NCBI GenBank assembly: GCA_964036045.1
Contig: OZ038388.1
Location: forward strand, 29,099,759-29,163,758
Source: Eutreptiella sp. 'Long Island Sound 2002'
Taxonomy: Eukaryota; Euglenozoa; Euglenophyceae; Eutreptiales; Eutreptiaceae
Direction of reading: 5' to 3'
Length of the DNA: 64,000 nt
Part shown: positions 8,493-21,076 of the stretch, piece by piece
How the letters are laid out: each line of letters begins with the position of its first letter
Numbering within the stretch: position 1 is the first letter of the stretch
Program-made: the position numbers and the translations under genes
The notes under the pieces: model-generated
Database searches by the model: none
Seen by the model: only the letters and a program-made list of their open reading frames with translations
Told to the model about the DNA's origin: nothing

Positions 8493-10530
8493 CTTCCTCT
8501 TCTGCCATCTTCACTTGTTCCTCACGACGGGCAGGCATTGTGGATACTGAAGAAGGGGTTCTAGAATCCGGGAAGAGCGCATGATCGGGAACTACATCCG
8601 TATGCAGCAGACGTACTGTTCTGTGCCAATTACGTAAAATATTCCTAAGGTCTAAGTCGCTTAGTTCTAGCGATAGAGGTGACAAATCAACCTCGCTACC
8701 GCGTAAAACAAGGGAAACGACCCACTCTGGACCACAGCACGCAAACACTGCACACGACCAACCATCTGGCTGATGTACACAGTGACATTTCTTAAGGTTC
8801 GGGTCGGTAGAGAATGGCCATGGCTGGTGCTGATTATGCACCTGCCAATGCCGCTTAAGGAGGTCCCACAGAACGGTTCCACGCTGTTGCCGTTGGGCAG
8901 AATCCGGACACAGAGAATCCAGAATCCACACTTCAGGGGACGAGAGCAGATGAAGAAAAATTGCCACCCACCAGTGCCCCTGCTCGCCACAGAACAAAAT
9001 AAACCAATCGAGGGCAAAGAGGTTTTCCTTCTGTGGCAAGCACTTTTTGCGCCAAAGGGTAACAGACCACACCCTTCGCTGGAGGCCGAGTTTCCGATGG
9101 AGGAGCAAATTCATGAGTTGCACTCGAATTTCAATCAAATTATCTCCGATCCAACGATCACCCCCCAATTGTCCCGTTATTTCACGGTTTGTCAACAAAA
9201 TGCCTAGGACTCTGATGCCACCTACCCCAGATGCAGGGCCCTCGGCAGGAGATGGGGTGTCGTCGGCATCAATATATTCCGGGTGAGGAGGTGAGGAGGT
9301 TGAAGTTGGCTCAGGGCTAATGGGTCCGTGCAGCGCAGTGGTGCCGGGGTTAGCAGCTTGCATGGGCTCCGGAGATTCCACGTCGGCCATTGATGGCCAC
9401 CAAACGTGTTCACGCGGCCCAAGAGCAGGGTCATCCCCTAAATCTTCCCCCCGTGGTGCAACGAGGCCGTTCAATTGAGCCTCGTACAGCCGTCGGCTAT
9501 CCCCACAAAGGATGTCTTTCGCCCCATTGATTCTCTGAATGACACTGATGTCAAACCTCTGAGCCCACAGCCCCAGTTTCCGATACCATTTTTTAACGAC
9601 GGCCTCATCGGCCCCACGCGGCAGACCTAGCAGTTCATGAGCCCACGGACGGCTCATGTCAAGCTGCTCCAAAACGGGCTGGCGGGCATCGTGGGTATCC
9701 TCCCACCCTACTTGTGCCTGCACTCGGGCCCAAAGATCGTCCTTGTTTCGCAAGGAGAGGAAAGAGATTGCTGTCTGGGTGAGCTCGCCCCGCTCTTCGG
9801 CCTCCTCGAGGAAAAAATCCTGCACCTTTTTTCGAAAAGGAGAGTCCCCTAAGGATGCGACCCACGTTTCCAATTTTTGGATACAGGCACGGAGTTCTAT
9901 TTTCTCCGTGCACTTGTGGATCTGTCTCTTTACCTCATCCCAATCTTGGGACAGATCTATATCACCAATACTAGACGGCCCCGATGAAGCCGTCGAAGAT
10001 TGAGAAGGTTGTGAGGTTTATTGGCTTGACGTAGGCGTCAAAGTAAGAGGGGTAGAAGGGGTGGGGAGCTCTGGTGAAGAGGACGTTTGGGAGGTGAACT
10101 CGCCTAGATCCGGCATGTCCAGATTTGGGGGTGTTTGCGAAATCCCTTCGTCTTCCGCGTCGTCCACCATCACCTCTGCTTCTGGGTCAGGTATGGCCTC
10201 GGCTGCAACCGGTTGGTCTGACGGCTGGGATGGGTTAGGCTTCGGGTCAGGCTTTGGGTCAGGCTTCGCGCTTTGGGACTCAGGTTTGGGTGTGGAGATG
10301 GGCGCAGAGGTTAGTACTTGGTGCCCACCCTCGGGCGTGAGTGTTTGTACCTCGGCTTGCGAGGCAAAGGAAACGCTCCGCTTCTTATGCTTTTGTGGGC
10401 CAGGCACGCTCCCCATTAAATCCATCAGCGATGGCCCTTCCGCTGCCCTGGCTGCAGCATATGCCGTTGCCTTGGCCTTCTTTTCATCGGAGATTGGTGT
10501 CTTCGGTGGCATTCTAGAAGTGCGCGTCAT
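8493..10530 (-). CDS. Exon 1: J-like domain and Ulp1/C48-type cysteine protease, with one in-frame TAA
   Basis: The frame starts at ATG 10530 and runs to a donor G|GTATGA at 8492 (phase 1). The first 170 codons are Pro/Ser/Lys-rich, with repeated KPDPKPDP. They end at a TAA (10018-10020), after which the same frame continues open. A J-like domain lies at about 9642-9469: HELLGLPRGADEAVVKKWYR is followed by a helix like that of DnaJ proteins, but the HPD tripeptide that stimulates Hsp70 is absent (QRF instead). A Ulp1/C48-like protease fold follows, with His in GHWWVAIF (8976), Asp in VWILDSL (8919) and the QPDGWSCAVF signature with catalytic Cys (8754). C48 enzymes cut SUMO-type modifiers and are common in transposons as well as hosts. 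The first ATG after the TAA is at 9657, inside the conserved region. A weak 60-nt phase-2 intron could remove the TAA. Confidence 0.7.
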
Positions 10531-10660
10531 GATCCAGGCGATTGGGGTTGAAAGCCGGTGCGTGCATCACAACTGAGGGCTTGGGTTGTCACACACGGAA
10601 TGCAAAACGTGTCAACCTGTACCAACTCCCTTCAAGCGGAAGTCCACACCCTCCTTCTCA

Positions 10661-10666
10661 ATATGT

Positions 10667-10698
<32 letters not shown>

Positions 10699-10718
10699 GT
10701 ATGTATGTATGTATACAG

Positions 10719-10752
<34 letters not shown>

Positions 10753-10766
10753 CTGTATATATCTAT

Positions 10767-10812
<46 letters not shown>

Positions 10813-10960
10813 GTATATATATATACATATATACATATATATATATATATAGATGTACATAAATGTGTTTGTATATATATGTATATATTTCACTTGGAGG
10901 GAGTAAATATTCAGTAGGAGGGAGTGGATTTTCACTCGGAGGGAGTATACATACATACAT

Positions 10961-11011
<51 letters not shown>

Positions 11012-11293
11012 TACATAGATGTACATACATGTATTTGTATATAGGGAGTAGAAATTGAGTAGGAGGGAGTGGATATTCGCTTGGAGGGAGTGGATTTTCA
11101 CTCGGAGGGAGTGGAAACTGAGCAGGAGGGAGGTGAAATTGAGTAGGAAGGAGTGGATATTCACTTGGCGGGAGTTGAAATTGAGGGGAAGGGAGTGTAT
11201 TTTCACTTGGAGGGAGTATACAGCAATATATATATATGTATATATGTATATATATCTACATACATACATACATACATACATCTACATATATAT

Positions 11294-11351
<58 letters not shown>

Positions 11352-11655
11352 ACATATATAGATATATATATATATATATACATATATATACATATATATA
11401 CATATGTATATATATGTATGTATGTATGTATGTGTGTGTGTGGATGTGTGTGTATGTATGCGTATATATATATATATATATATATCTACATATCTACATC
11501 TATATATATATATATACATATAAATATATATATAGATGTACATACATGTATTTGTATATATATATGTATATATTTCACTTGGAGGGAGTAGAAATTGAGT
11601 AGAAGGGAGTGGATATTCACTTGGAGGGAGTTGAAATTGAGGGGGAGGGAGTCGA
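10661..11655. repeat. TA/CA microsatellite field with interspersed GGAGGGAGT repeats
   Basis: Runs of (CA)n, (TA)n, (TG)n and (TATG)n at 10663-10880, 10945-11045 and 11220-11572. Between and after them are clusters of a 20- to 26-bp unit of the form GGAGGGAGTGGATTTTCACT (about 10895-10950, 11045-11220 and 11575-11655). The long ORFs here (Tyr/Ile repeats) are composition artefacts. The field lies just 5' of the J/Ulp1/SET gene. 11656-11779 shows nothing recognisable. Confidence 0.9.
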
Positions 11656-11779
11656 TTTGCGCACAGCGCTAAATGCGTTCAAAACAGCGAAGTAAAGGGC
11701 AACGCTCGCCAATCACACATCTGTCAGTAGTTAATAATAAGTGACAGAGTGATCAGAAGGTGAAATTCGAACTAATTAG

Positions 11780-13272
11780 AACAACAACATAACATTCATG
11801 CCTTTCTGTCAGTTGCGGTGGTTTTTTCAGTTATGCGTGTCGCTTGTTCGTGCGCAGTCTTTCGCAGTCTGCTAGGGCCGCAGTCTGCATACTGTCACCG
11901 GTGCACGTTGCTGCTGGCGCGCGCGCGTGCCCGTCAAATGGCATCTGGCGGATTTGCGATTTCGATTTCTGGCACGACAAATCGATCTGAAATCATGGAA
12001 TCATTTGTTTGAAAAATCTGTATGTACTGTACAATCGATCGAATAATCCCGCCTGTTGACTTTTGGCGATTTTAGCAAACATGCAGCAGTGGCGACAGTT
12101 CTCTCCCTTATAGAGTACGGGATATGAGGTTTGAGACATGAGTCATGAGGTACGGGATACCCGGTACGGGATATGCGGTATGTTGTACACATTGTGAGGT
12201 ATGGGTGATGTGTTTGGAAATATGGATTATGGGAATCGCGGTGTCAAATGTGGTGTCACAGTACAGTTTAGGAGGGGTATATTTCACTCATGGAGTACGG
12301 GATATGATGTTTGAGTCATGAGTCATTAGGAGGAGTAACTGTCACTCATAGAGTACAGTTCTCTCGCTTATAGAGTACGGGATATGAGGTTTGAGACATG
12401 AGTCATGAGGTACGGGATACCCGGTACGGGATATGCGGTATGTTGTACACAGTGTGAGGTATGAGTGATGTGTTTCGAAACATAGATTATGGGAATCGCG
12501 GTGTCAAATGTCATGTCAGAGTACAGTTTAGCAGGGTTATATTTCACTCATAGAGTACGGGATATGAGGTTTGAGACATGAGTAATGAGGTACGGGATAC
12601 GAGGTACGGGATATGCGGTTTGTTGTACACATTGTGAGGCATGGGTGATGTGTTTGGAAATATGGATTATGCGAATCGCGGTGTGAAATGCGGTGTCAGA
12701 GTACAGTTTAGGGGGGGTAAATTTCATTCATAGAATACGGGATATGATGTTTGATAGAGTACGGGATATGAGGTTTGCGGCATGAGTCATGAGGTACGGG
12801 ATACCAGGTACGTGATATGCGGTATGTTGTACACAGTGTGAGGTATGGGTGATGTGTTTGGAAATATTGATTAGGCGAATTGCGGTGTCAAATGTGGTGT
12901 CAGAGTACAATTTAGGAGGGGTAAATTTCACTCATAGAGTACGGGATATGATGTTTGAATGAGGTACGGGATACGAGGTACGGGATATGCGGTATGTTGT
13001 ACACAGTGTGAGGTATGGGTGATGTGTTTGGAAATATGGATTATGCGAATCGCGGTGTCAAATGTGGTGTCAGAGTACAGTTTAGGAGGGGTAAGTTTCA
13101 CTCATAGAGTACGGGATATGATGTTGGAGACATGAGTCAGGTGGCACGGGATATGAGGTACGGGTCATGAGGTGTGTTGTATTGAATATGTGAAATGCGG
13201 TGCGGTGTGAGATATGGTGCTATGGTGATTTGGTGATATGGCCCGCGCTTCAAGCGCGGGCATTCGCACTAG
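11780..13272 (+). mobile_element. Helitron-like unit 1 (5' end unclear)
   Basis: Ends with hairpin arms GCCCGCGCTT/AAGCGCGGGC at 13241-13261, then ATTCGCA and CTAG at 13269-13272, the arrangement seen at Helitron 3' ends. Its body has several copies of the roughly 170-bp satellite. The 5' limit is not determined. No coding capacity. Confidence 0.6.
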
Positions 13273-14156
13273 TTAATATATTTAATTGTGGTATGGACGT
13301 TTCTTCGTTCGTTCGTCGTCGTCGTCCTTCGTCATACCCAAAAAATCCTCCCAATTGTGCACGCTGCTGCTCGCGCGCGCGCGTGCCCGTCAAATGGCGG
13401 CTGGCGGATTTGCGATTTCGATTTCTGGCACGAGAAATCGATCTGAAATCATGGATTCATGTAAATCGATCTGAAATCATGGAATCATGTGTTTTAAAAA
13501 TCTGTATGTACTGCACAATCGATTATCCGGGTATCTGCACGAATAATCCCGCCTGTTGACTTTTGGCGATTTTAGCCAACAGGCAGCAGTGGGGCTCTCG
13601 CTTTTAGAGTACGGAATATGAGGTTTGAGACATGAGTCATGAGGTACGGGATACGAGGTACGGGATATGCGGTATGTTGTACACAGTGTGAGGTATGGGT
13701 GATGTGTTTGGAAATATGGAATATGCGAATCGCGGTGTCAAATGTGGTGTCAGAGTACAGTTTAGGAGGGGTAAATTTCACTCTTAGATTACGGGATATG
13801 ATGTTTGATAGAGTACGGGATATGAGGTTTGAGACATGAGTCATGAGGTACGGGATACGAGGTACGGGATATGCGGTATGTGGTACACAGTGTGAGGTAT
13901 GGGTGATGTCTTTGGAAATATGGATTATGCGAATTGCGGTGTCAAATGTGGTGTCAGGGTACAGTTTAGGAGGGGTAAATTTCACTCATAGAGTACGGGA
14001 TATGAGGTTTGAGACATGAGTCATGTGGCACGGGATATGAGGTACGGGACATGAGGTGTGTTGTATTGGGTATGTGAGATGCGGTGCAGTGTGAGATATG
14101 GTGCTATGGTGATATGGTGATATGGCCCGCGCTTCAAGCGCGGGCATTCGCACTAG
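13273..14156 (+). mobile_element. Helitron-like unit 2
   Basis: Starts directly after the previous CTAG with TTAATATATTTAATTG, then (GTC)n, an AATCCTCCCAATTGTGCACG block, a GC-alternating tract, satellite copies, and a tail hairpin at 14125-14145 with CTAG at 14153-14156. Non-coding. Confidence 0.65.
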
Positions 14157-15672
14157 TTATATTTAATTGTGCTATGGTTCGTTCGTTCGTTCGTCGTCGT
14201 CGTCGTCGTCGTCGTTCAACATACCCAAAAAATCCTCCCAATTGTGCACGCTGCTGCTGGCGCGCGCGCGTGCTGCCTGTGGAAATTTTGGATTTGCGAA
14301 TGCAATTTGGATTTGCGTTTTGGAATTGCAAATGCGATGTCTGGGAATTTTAGAATTGCAAATGTACTTTTGCTTTTTGAATAGTGATACTGTGCGCAGC
14401 ATTTAGGGTTTTGCTGCAGGCGGTAACGGATCCGGCCGGTCCGCAAACCGCCCGGTCAAGCGTTCTGATGCACTTGATGGGTAGTGATGCAGTCCAATGA
14501 TGACAATGACTGATGATGCATGCTATGGCGGGCAACACGTCACTCAGTGAAGATTTTTAGATTTAGATTTTCATTTGGTTAGAATGAACAATCAAGAAAA
14601 AACAAACATGTAACACAAGTTGAAAACCATTCTTTCTACCTCTTTTGTAACAGTGACCGTAATCGAAATGTTGAGCTTCTTGAATGCCAAAAAAGTGCTG
14701 AAGACCCTTCGGAATGAGAAGAAGGAGACAGATGATCAGGTGTTGTTTCGAGTTGTGTTGTTCGCAGCTTGAGCCGGCGACTTCCCGTCGTTTTGACCGG
14801 AAAGCGATCGTCGTGGTTTGATACTGCCTTTGTGATGTGCGGCCGCAGGTATCGAACAAACAGTGTGTTCTCGTTAATATATTTAATCATGGTATGGCTC
14901 GTTCGTTCGTTCGTCGTCGTCGTCGTCGTCGTTCGTCATACCCAAAAAATCCTCCCAATTGTGCACGCTGCTGCTGGCGCGCGCGCGTGCCAGTCAAATG
15001 GCATCTGGCGGATTTGCGATTTCGATTTCTGGCACGAGAAATCGATCTGAAATCATGGAATCACGTGTTTTGAAAATCTGTATGTACTGTACAATCGATT
15101 ATCCGGGTATGTGCACGAATAATCCCGCCTTTTCACTTTTGGCGATTTTAGCCAACAGTTCTCTCGCTTATAGAGTACGGGATATGAGGTTTGAGACATG
15201 AGTCATGAGGTACGGGATACGAGGTACGGGATATGCGGTATGTTGTACACAGTGTCAGGTATGGGTGATGTGTTTGGAAATATGGATTATGCGAATCGCG
15301 GTGTCAAATGTGGTGTCAGAGTACAGTTTAGGAGGGGTAAATTTCACTCATAGAGTACGGGATATGATGTTTGAGTGAGGTACGGGATGCGAGGTACGGG
15401 ATATGCGGTATGTTGTACACAGTTTGAGGTATGGGTGATGTGTTTGGAATCGCGGTGTCAAATGTGCTGTCAGAGTACATTTTTGGAGGGGTAAGTTTCA
15501 CTCATAGAGTACGTGATATGATGTTTGAGACATGAGTCAGGTGGCACGGGATATGAGGTACGGGACATGAGGTGTGTTGTATTGCGTATGTGAAATGCGG
15601 TGCGGTGTGAGATATGGCGCTATGGTGATATGGTGATATGGCCCGCGCTTCAAGCGCGGGCATTCGTACTAG
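14157..15672 (+). mobile_element. Helitron-like unit 3, composite
   Basis: The 5' part runs to about 14275, then about 595 bases of unrelated sequence (to about 14870), then a second 5'-type start at 14871 and a normal body. Tail hairpin 15641-15661, CTAG 15669-15672. The middle sequence has no recognised gene. Confidence 0.6.
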
Positions 15673-16488
15673 TTCTATTTAATTGTGCTATGGTTCGTCG
15701 TCGTCGTCGTCGTCGTTCGTCATACCCAAAAAATCCTCCCAATTGTGCACGCTGCTGCTGGCGCGCGCGCGTGCCCGTCAAATGGCATCTGGCGGATTTG
15801 CGATTTCGATTTCTGGCACGAGAAATCGATCTGCAATCATGGAATCATGTGTTTTGAAAACCTGTATGTACTGCACAATCGATTATCCGGGTATCTGCAC
15901 GAAGAATCCCGCCTGTTGACTTTTGGCGATTTTAGCCAACAGGCAGCAGTGGCCCTCTCGCTTATAGAGTACGGGATATGAGGTTTGAGACATGAGTCAT
16001 GAGGTACGGGATACGAGGTGCGGGATATGCGGTATGTTGTACACAGTGTGAGGCATGGGTGATGTGTTTGGAAATATGGATTATGCGAATCGCGGTGTCA
16101 AATGTGGTGTCAGAGTACAGCTTAGGAGGAGTATATTTCACTCATAGAGTACGGGATATGATGTTTGAGTGAGGTACGGGATACGAGGTACAGGATATGC
16201 GGTATGTATGTTGTACACAGTGTGAGGTATGGGTGATGTGTTTGGAAATATGGATTATGCGAATCGCGGTGTCAATCGTGATGTCAGAGTACAGTTTAGG
16301 AGGGGTAAGTTTCACTCGTAGAGTACGGGATATGATGTTTGAGACATGAGTCAGATGGCACGGGATATATGAGGTACGCGACATGAGATGTGTTGTATTG
16401 GATATGTGAAATGCGGTGCGGTGTGAGATATGGTGCTATGGTGACATGGTGACATGGCCCGCGCTTCAAGCGCGTGCATTCGCACTAC
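15673..16488 (+). mobile_element. Helitron-like unit 4, mutated tail
   Basis: Same plan as unit 2. The tail hairpin (16457-16477) has a mismatch and the terminal tetranucleotide is CTAC (16485-16488) instead of CTAG. Confidence 0.6.
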
Positions 16489-17367
16489 TTAATATATTTA
16501 ATTGTGGTAAGGTTCGTTCGTTCGTTCGTCGTCGTCGTTCGTCATACCCAAAAAATCCTCCCAATTGTGCACACTGCTGCTGGCGCGCGCGCGTGCCCGT
16601 CAAATGGCATTTGGCGGATTTGCGATTTCGATTTCTGGCACGAGAAATCGATCTGAAATCATGGATTCATGTAAATCGATCTGAAATCATGGAATCATGT
16701 GTTTCAAAAAACCTGTATGTACTGCACAATCGATTATCCGGGTATCTGCACGAAATATCCCGCCTGTTGACTTTTGGCGATTTTAGCCAACAGGCAGCAG
16801 TGGCGCTCTCGCTTATAGAGTACGGGATATGAGGTTTGAGACATGAGTCATGAGGTACGGGATACGAGGTACGGGATATGCGGTATGTTGTACACATTGT
16901 GTGGCATGGGTGATGTGTTTGGAAATATGGATTATGCGAATCGCGGTGTCAAATGTGGTGTCAGAGTACAGTTTAGGAGGGGTAAATTTCACTCATAGAG
17001 TACGGCATATGATGTTTGATAGAGTACGGGATATGAGGTTTGAGACATGAGTAATGAGGTACGGGATACGAGGTACGGGATATGCGGTATGTTGTACACA
17101 GTGTGAGGTATGGGTGATGTGTTTGGAAATATGGATTATGCGAATTGCGGTGTCAAATGTGCTGTCAGAGTACAGTTTAGGAGGGGTAAGTTTCACTCAT
17201 AGAGTACGGGATATGAGGTTTGAGACATGAGTCATGTGGCACGGGATATGAGGTACGGGACATGAGGTGTGCTGTATTGGGTATTTGAAATGCGGTGCGG
17301 TGTGAGATATGGTGCTATGGTGATATGGTGATATGGCCCGCGCTTCAAGCGCGGGCATTCGCACTAG
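16489..17367 (+). mobile_element. Helitron-like unit 5
   Basis: 5' TTAATATATTTAATTG, (GTC)n, body, satellite copies, tail hairpin 17336-17356 and CTAG 17364-17367. No coding capacity. Confidence 0.65.
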
Positions 17368-18370
17368 TTATATTTAATTGTGGTAAGCTTCCTTCGTTGT
17401 CGTCGTTTGCCGTCGTCGTTGTCGTCGTTCGTCATACCCAAAAAATCCTCCCAATTGTGCACGCTGCTGCTGGCGTGCGCGCGTGCCCGTCAACTGACAT
17501 CTGGCGGATTTGCGATTTCGATTTCTGGCACGACAAATCGATCTGAAATCATGGGATCACGTGTTTTAAAAATCTGTATGTACTATACAATCGATTATCC
17601 AGGTATCCGCACGAATCATCCCGCCTGTTGAATTTTGGCGATTTTAGCCAACAGGCAGCAGTGGCGACAGTTCTCTCGCTTATAGAGTACGGGATATGAG
17701 GTTTGAGCCATGAGTCAAGAGGTACGGGATACGAGGTACGGGATATGCGGTATGTTGTACACAGTGTGAGGTATGGGTGATGTGTTTGAAAATATGGATT
17801 ATGCGAATCGCGGTGTCAAATGTGGTGTCAGAGTACAGTTTAGGAGGGGTAAATTTCACTCATAGAGTACAGGATATGATGTTTGAGTGAGGTACGGGAT
17901 ACCAGGTACGGGATATGCGGTATGTTGTACACAGTGTGAGGTATGGGTGATGTGTTTGGAAATATGGAATATGCGAATCGCGGTGTCAAATGTGGTGTCA
18001 GAGTACAGTTTAGGAGGGGTAAATTTCACTCATAGAGTACGGGATATGATGTTTGAGTGAGGTACGGGATACGAGGTACGGGATATGCGGTATGTTGTAC
18101 ACAGTGTGAGGTATGGGTGATGTGTTTGGAAATATGGATTATGCGAATCGCGGTGTCAAATGTGGTGTCAGAGTACAGTTTAGGAGGGGTAAATTTCACT
18201 CATAGAGTACGGGATATGATGTTTGAGACATGAGTCAGGTGGCACGGGATATGAGGTACGGGACATGAGGTGTGTTGTATTGGGTATGTGAAATGCAGTG
18301 CGGTGTGAGATATGGTGGTATGGTGATATGGTGATATGGCCCGCGCTTCAGGCGCGGGCATTCGTACTAG
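17368..18370 (+). mobile_element. Helitron-like unit 6
   Basis: Same plan; contains three regular satellite copies spaced 170 bp (17753, 17923, 18093). Tail hairpin 18339-18359 and CTAG 18367-18370. The next unit begins TCTTAATATATTTAATTG. Confidence 0.65.
17690..18220 (+). repeat. About 170-bp satellite inside Helitron-like units (best block)
   Basis: Tandem copies marked by TATGTTGTACACAGTGTGAG and by GAGTACGGGATATG, spaced 170 bp here. The same satellite recurs with irregular spacing throughout 12100-19200. Confidence 0.85.
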
Positions 18371-19225
18371 TCTTAATATATTTAATTGTGGTAAGGTTCG
18401 TTCGTTGTCGTCGTTTGTCGTCGTCGTTCGTCATACCCAAAAAATCTTCCCAATTGTGCACGCTGCTGCTGGCGCGCGCGCGTGCCTGTCAAATGGCATC
18501 TGGCGGATTTGCGATTTCGATTTCTGGCACGAGAAATCGATCTGAAATCATGGAATCATTTGTTCCAAAAATCTGTATGTACTGTACAATCGATCGAATA
18601 ATCCCGCCTGTTCACTTTTGGCGATTTCAGCCAACAGGCAGCAGTGGCGACAGGTCTCTCGCTTATAGAGTACGGGATATGAGGTTTGAGACATGAGTCA
18701 TGAGGTATGCGATACGCGGTACGGGATATGCGGTATGTTGTACACATTGTGAGGTATGGGTGATGTGTTTGGAAATATGGATTATGGGAATCCGGGTGTC
18801 AAATGTGGTGTCAGAGTACAGTTTAGGAGGGGTATATTTCACTCATGGAGTACGGGATATGATGTTTGAGACATGAGTCATTAGGAGGGGTAAATGTCAC
18901 TCATAGAGTACAGTTCTCTCGCTTATAGAGTACGGGATATGAGGTTTGAGACATGAGTCATGAGGTACGGGATACCCGGTACGGGATATGCGGTATGTTG
19001 TACACAGTGTGAGGTATGGGTGATGTGTTTCATAATATGGATTATGCGAATTGCGGTGTCAAATGTGTTGTCAGACTACAGTTTAGGAGGGGTAAATTTC
19101 ACTCATAGAGTACGGGATATGATGTTTGAGACATGAGTCATGTGGCACGGGATATGAGGTACGGGACATGAGGTGTGTTGTATTGGGTTTGCGAAATGCG
19201 GTGGGGTGTGAGATATGGTGCTATG

Positions 19226-19807
19226 TGTAATAGGCCGGCCTGGGCAACTAGGACAGGGCTGCAGGAGCCCTGTCGCGATCGCGCATTTGCGCATCGCAGG
19301 CGCAAATGCCAGCGTGGAATCAGAACAGAGAAATAAAGAGAGATGCTCTGTGTTACGTTATTTTGTGGTTGCTTATTTATTATTAATTCTGTGCTTGGCA
19401 TTCTTTTGGTTGTTGTAGATATGTTGCATGGAGGGGTGCCAAAGTCCCCAAACTGCCCACGCTCGTGACGCCGGCAGTGACCGCTCAGGCAAGCAAGGGA
19501 CTCCGTGCTGAACAACGACAATGGAGATCAAAACTGCTTGGTGCTTCTGAAGGTGCAGGGTTTGCGTGCGGGATGTGTAGATCAGTGCATGCACAGCGCA
19601 AAGTACAAGAAGTGCAGAACAAGCAGGATCCAAGGAGTGCAGAACAAGCAAGGAAAAGCAGCAACCACTAAGGGGAACAACGTCAAAGGTTTTGAGAGTT
19701 TGAGGTGTGCTACAGGAAAAAGAGGTTACAAGAGTTTGAATAAACAAGGAGAACCGGTTTTGCAGAAATCGCAGGAGTTTTGGGTTACCTCCGCCGAATG
19801 CCTTACA
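19226..19807 (+). repeat. LTR 1 of tandem element (582 bp)
   Basis: Starts TGTAATAGGCCGG and ends GAATGCCTTACA; the termini form a short inverted repeat TGTAA/TTACA. Confidence 0.9.
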
Positions 19808-21076
19808 AAACTCTCAGCTAAGTACGAATGCCCCGAAGCTCTCCAACTGCAGCGGTGAGGCAGCCGCGCGAGTGCACAGTGCAGCGAGCGAGCAGCAGGG
19901 CAAAGCCAGCTGAGTTGGGGGACGCGTGCAAGAGGTACAGCACGAAAATTGGTACGATACCAGCGCTGCGCTACAGCGCTGAGAGAGACCCGAAGTATGA
20001 GCGCCGCGTTGAGCGCTGAGAGGGAACCGAAGTATCAGCGTTGCGCTACAGCGCCGATGGAAGCACAAGGAGACTCGCACAGCACCAGCGATGCGCTACA
20101 GCGCTGACAGGGAACCGAAGTACCAGCGCTGCGCTACAGCGCTGAGAGGGAACCGAAGTACCAGCGGCGCTACAGTGCTGAGAGAGACCTGAAGTACCAG
20201 CGGCGCTACAGCGCTGAGAGAGACCTGAAGTACCAGCGCTGCGCTACAGCGCTGAAAGAGGACTGAAGTACCAGCGCTGATGGATGCGTGAACCGTAGCA
20301 GGAGGCCACGCTCGTGAGCAAAGTGCAGCGCCAGCGTTCCGGCGAATACCGCCTCGAGGCTTGTCTACGCCGTCTGCAGGGGCAAGGGTAGCGACACAGC
20401 AGCCGGATTAATGCAGCTCGGATGAGCGGATGACCACCTCCTCTTCGGGCGAGATTACGCATTCTAAATGAGGCAGATGACAAAATGAGTTTGTCACGGA
20501 GGCGCTGACAGCCTCGGTGACGTTGGTTTTTGATATATATGCATCGAGTGTAAATGCACCTTTGCCCTGGTTTGTCTTGGTGGAGCCTCTTTTGTTGTAT
20601 AGTAAAGGCACCAGGACAACAGGGCAAAGGTGCTACGGACGGCGGGGTGTGAGACTGCTGGGCGGGTGGTAGGCTGCAGTGTGTGTGTGTGATTGCCTAG
20701 TTGAGGCCCCACCCACTGGCGGGCGAGTGCATGGCTGGTGGGGTGCTGTGTGTGGTTGTGGGTACGCGTAAGGGTCAGCCTCTACGACAGGGGTGGTGGG
20801 GGAAACGGTCCAAGTAGGACGTATGCAAGGGGTGTGGTCGAGCAAGAGTAGCTCCCTTCTAGCCCCAATAAGTATCCCCCAGAAGCCGGACGCCTTTGGT
20901 GCCCAGGCCAGCAAAGACTCCACCATCAAGACTGCAGCTCTGCAAGCAAGCATGCAGCCGCAGCCCGCCCCCACGCCCGAAGTTATGCCTTTTGTAGGTT
21001 TTGTTGCCCAGGCCAGCCATTGGTTTTGGCTTCATATCAGACACTCCACGCTGCGTGTAGTGTCTTAGGAGGGGAG

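Noticed and set aside
10542-11602. Long Tyr/Ile/His ORFs
   Set aside because: Translation of TA/CA microsatellites.
19814-20712. Minus-strand ORFs in the internal regions of the tandem LTR element (for example 20244-20627)
   Set aside because: No motif, Cys/Arg-rich, and partly made of a minisatellite. They recur only because the region is duplicated.
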